Below are positions 21,281 through 21,888 of a stretch of 21,888 nt of DNA, one piece after another; within the stretch, counting starts at the first letter, position 1; each line of letters starts with the position of its first letter. Origin of the DNA: CAVPLU01 sp964601325. GTDB lineage: Archaea > Thermoproteota > Bathyarchaeia > 40CM-2-53-6. The DNA is taken from positions 1 to 21,888 of the forward strand of contig CAZRNA010000024.1 of NCBI GenBank assembly GCA_964601325.1. The letters run 5' to 3'. The position numbers and the translations under genes are program-made. The notes below the pieces were generated by a model. It saw only the letters and a program-made list of their open reading frames with translations, had not been told where the DNA came from and made no database searches.

Positions 21281-21625
21281 TCAGACTCTCTTTGATGAGG
21301 CTGACAGTTCATTCAGGAATTCCTGTATGTCAGAGTCCACTTCGAATGGTAGCCCAAGTTCGAGTGCGTAGATGATCCATTTTGCCTTGAAATTCTCGAA
21401 GGCATTGAGTAGTACTGGGATGTCGTCTTCGGTGACTTCAACGATATCGATTACATCTCCGCTAGGCGATCGCATCGATTCAAGGGGATATCCCTCACTG
21501 CTTTTTTCGCTCCCACGCCGTAGCTCTGCAACTATCCACTCGTGACTGCAGTCTTCATCCATGTCTGATGTCACAGCAAGTTTCCACTTCAACTGTGACT
21601 GTGCTGGAACTTGAAGAGTTATCAT
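21281..21625 (-). CDS. Hypothetical protein, 114 aa
   Basis: Not recognised. Begins MITLQVPAQSQLKWKLAVTS, then a strand-rich half (EWIVAELRRG), an acidic segment (IDIVEVTEDDIPVLLNAF) and a helical end (DIQEFLNELSASSKRV). Its ATG overlaps the TGA of the upstream zinc-ribbon gene (ATGA), so translation is likely coupled, helped by AGGAG just before. It precedes family B copy 2 by 13 bp. Confidence 0.75.
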   Translation of the reverse strand: MITLQVPAQSQLKWKLAVTSDMDEDCSHEWIVAELRRGSEKSSEGYPLESMRSPSGDVIDIVEVTEDDIPVLLNAFENFKAKWIIYALELGLPFEVDSDIQEFLNELSASSKRV

Positions 21626-21888
21626 ATGCTCCTATCCGCTCCTTCTTCTTTGAGGGATGGCTGCAGCGGTGTTGCGTGTAGGAATTCTTCTTGAAAGCAG
21701 CCATCTTCTTCGCAGTCTGCAAGTGCTTCAGCTAGTTCTATTAGGGTTAGTTCTCGCAGTCTGGTGCCGCATCCGTATGGACACGTGAAATCAGTGTCTC
21801 CGTCACGCCAATAGTCGAAGAAGGTATTGCACGTCGAACAAAAGCCGTAGGCATGCGAATCTACGTTGTATTTGTTTAGGATTCGCAG
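21622..21888 (-). CDS. Partial zinc-ribbon protein at the right edge
   Basis: An open frame enters from the right edge and ends at TGA, overlapping the ATG of the next gene. The visible 88 residues contain FCSTCNTFFDYWRDGDTDF followed by TCPYGCGTRL: C-x2-C and C-x3-C about 16 residues apart, a plausible zinc ribbon. A helical end follows (LTLIELAEALADCEEDG) with two more cysteines. The start and N-terminus lie outside the window. Probably a small regulatory or nucleic-acid-binding protein, by the motif only. Confidence 0.7.
   Translation of the reverse strand: MRILNKYNVDSHAYGFCSTCNTFFDYWRDGDTDFTCPYGCGTRLRELTLIELAEALADCEEDGCFQEEFLHATPLQPSLKEEGADRSI

Overview
The window looks archaeal. The evidence is a topoisomerase VI B subunit, a coiled-coil protein ending in an archaeal-type zinc ribbon, a very large cell-surface protein built of divergent InlB-type beta repeats, and first genes that look leaderless, with a TATA-like box 27-32 nt before the start codon. 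The surface repeats and zinc ribbon resemble those of Bathyarchaeia and related TACK lineages. That placement is recalled from family knowledge, not proven here. No rRNA, tRNA, CRISPR array, transposase or integrase was recognised.

Left part (1-9240): one short + strand gene for an AbrB-type regulator (82-615), then three minus-strand genes: coiled-coil/zinc-ribbon protein (986-2995), surface protein (3072-7253) and Top6B (7317-8882). This three-gene block is flanked by two direct copies of a roughly 300-bp intergenic element (about 626-934 and 8936-9222). Each copy holds a nearly invariant ~120-bp core that can fold into two hairpins and, on the + strand, also encodes a cysteine-rich peptide.

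Right part (9245-21888): about 25 tightly packed genes, all on the minus strand and nearly all with a strong Shine-Dalgarno sequence, often initiating at TTG or GTG. It reads as one long operon, or a few, running out of the window on the right. Recognisable products are a truncated N6-adenine DNA methyltransferase, a short piece resembling the C-terminal OB fold and motif VI of ATP-dependent DNA ligase, a secreted zinc-dependent phospholipase C-like protein, a DUF6573-like protein, a GHKL ATPase fused to an HExxH zinc peptidase, a GNAT acetyltransferase, a 658-residue Hsp90-like GHKL ATPase and several small unknown proteins. Two small-protein families occur twice each. The content (small orphan proteins, a DUF6573-like protein, orphan methylase and ligase pieces, no metabolic genes) suggests an extrachromosomal or integrated mobile element of plasmid type. 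No capsid, terminase, replication initiator or partition gene is visible.

The most unusual points are the two-copy intergenic element, the GHKL-ATPase/SprT-like zincin fusion, three different GHKL ATPases within 13 kb, and small genes revealed only by their ribosome binding sites (12004-12138, 13565-13708, 18422-18580, 20811-21020, and a right-edge zinc-ribbon gene).
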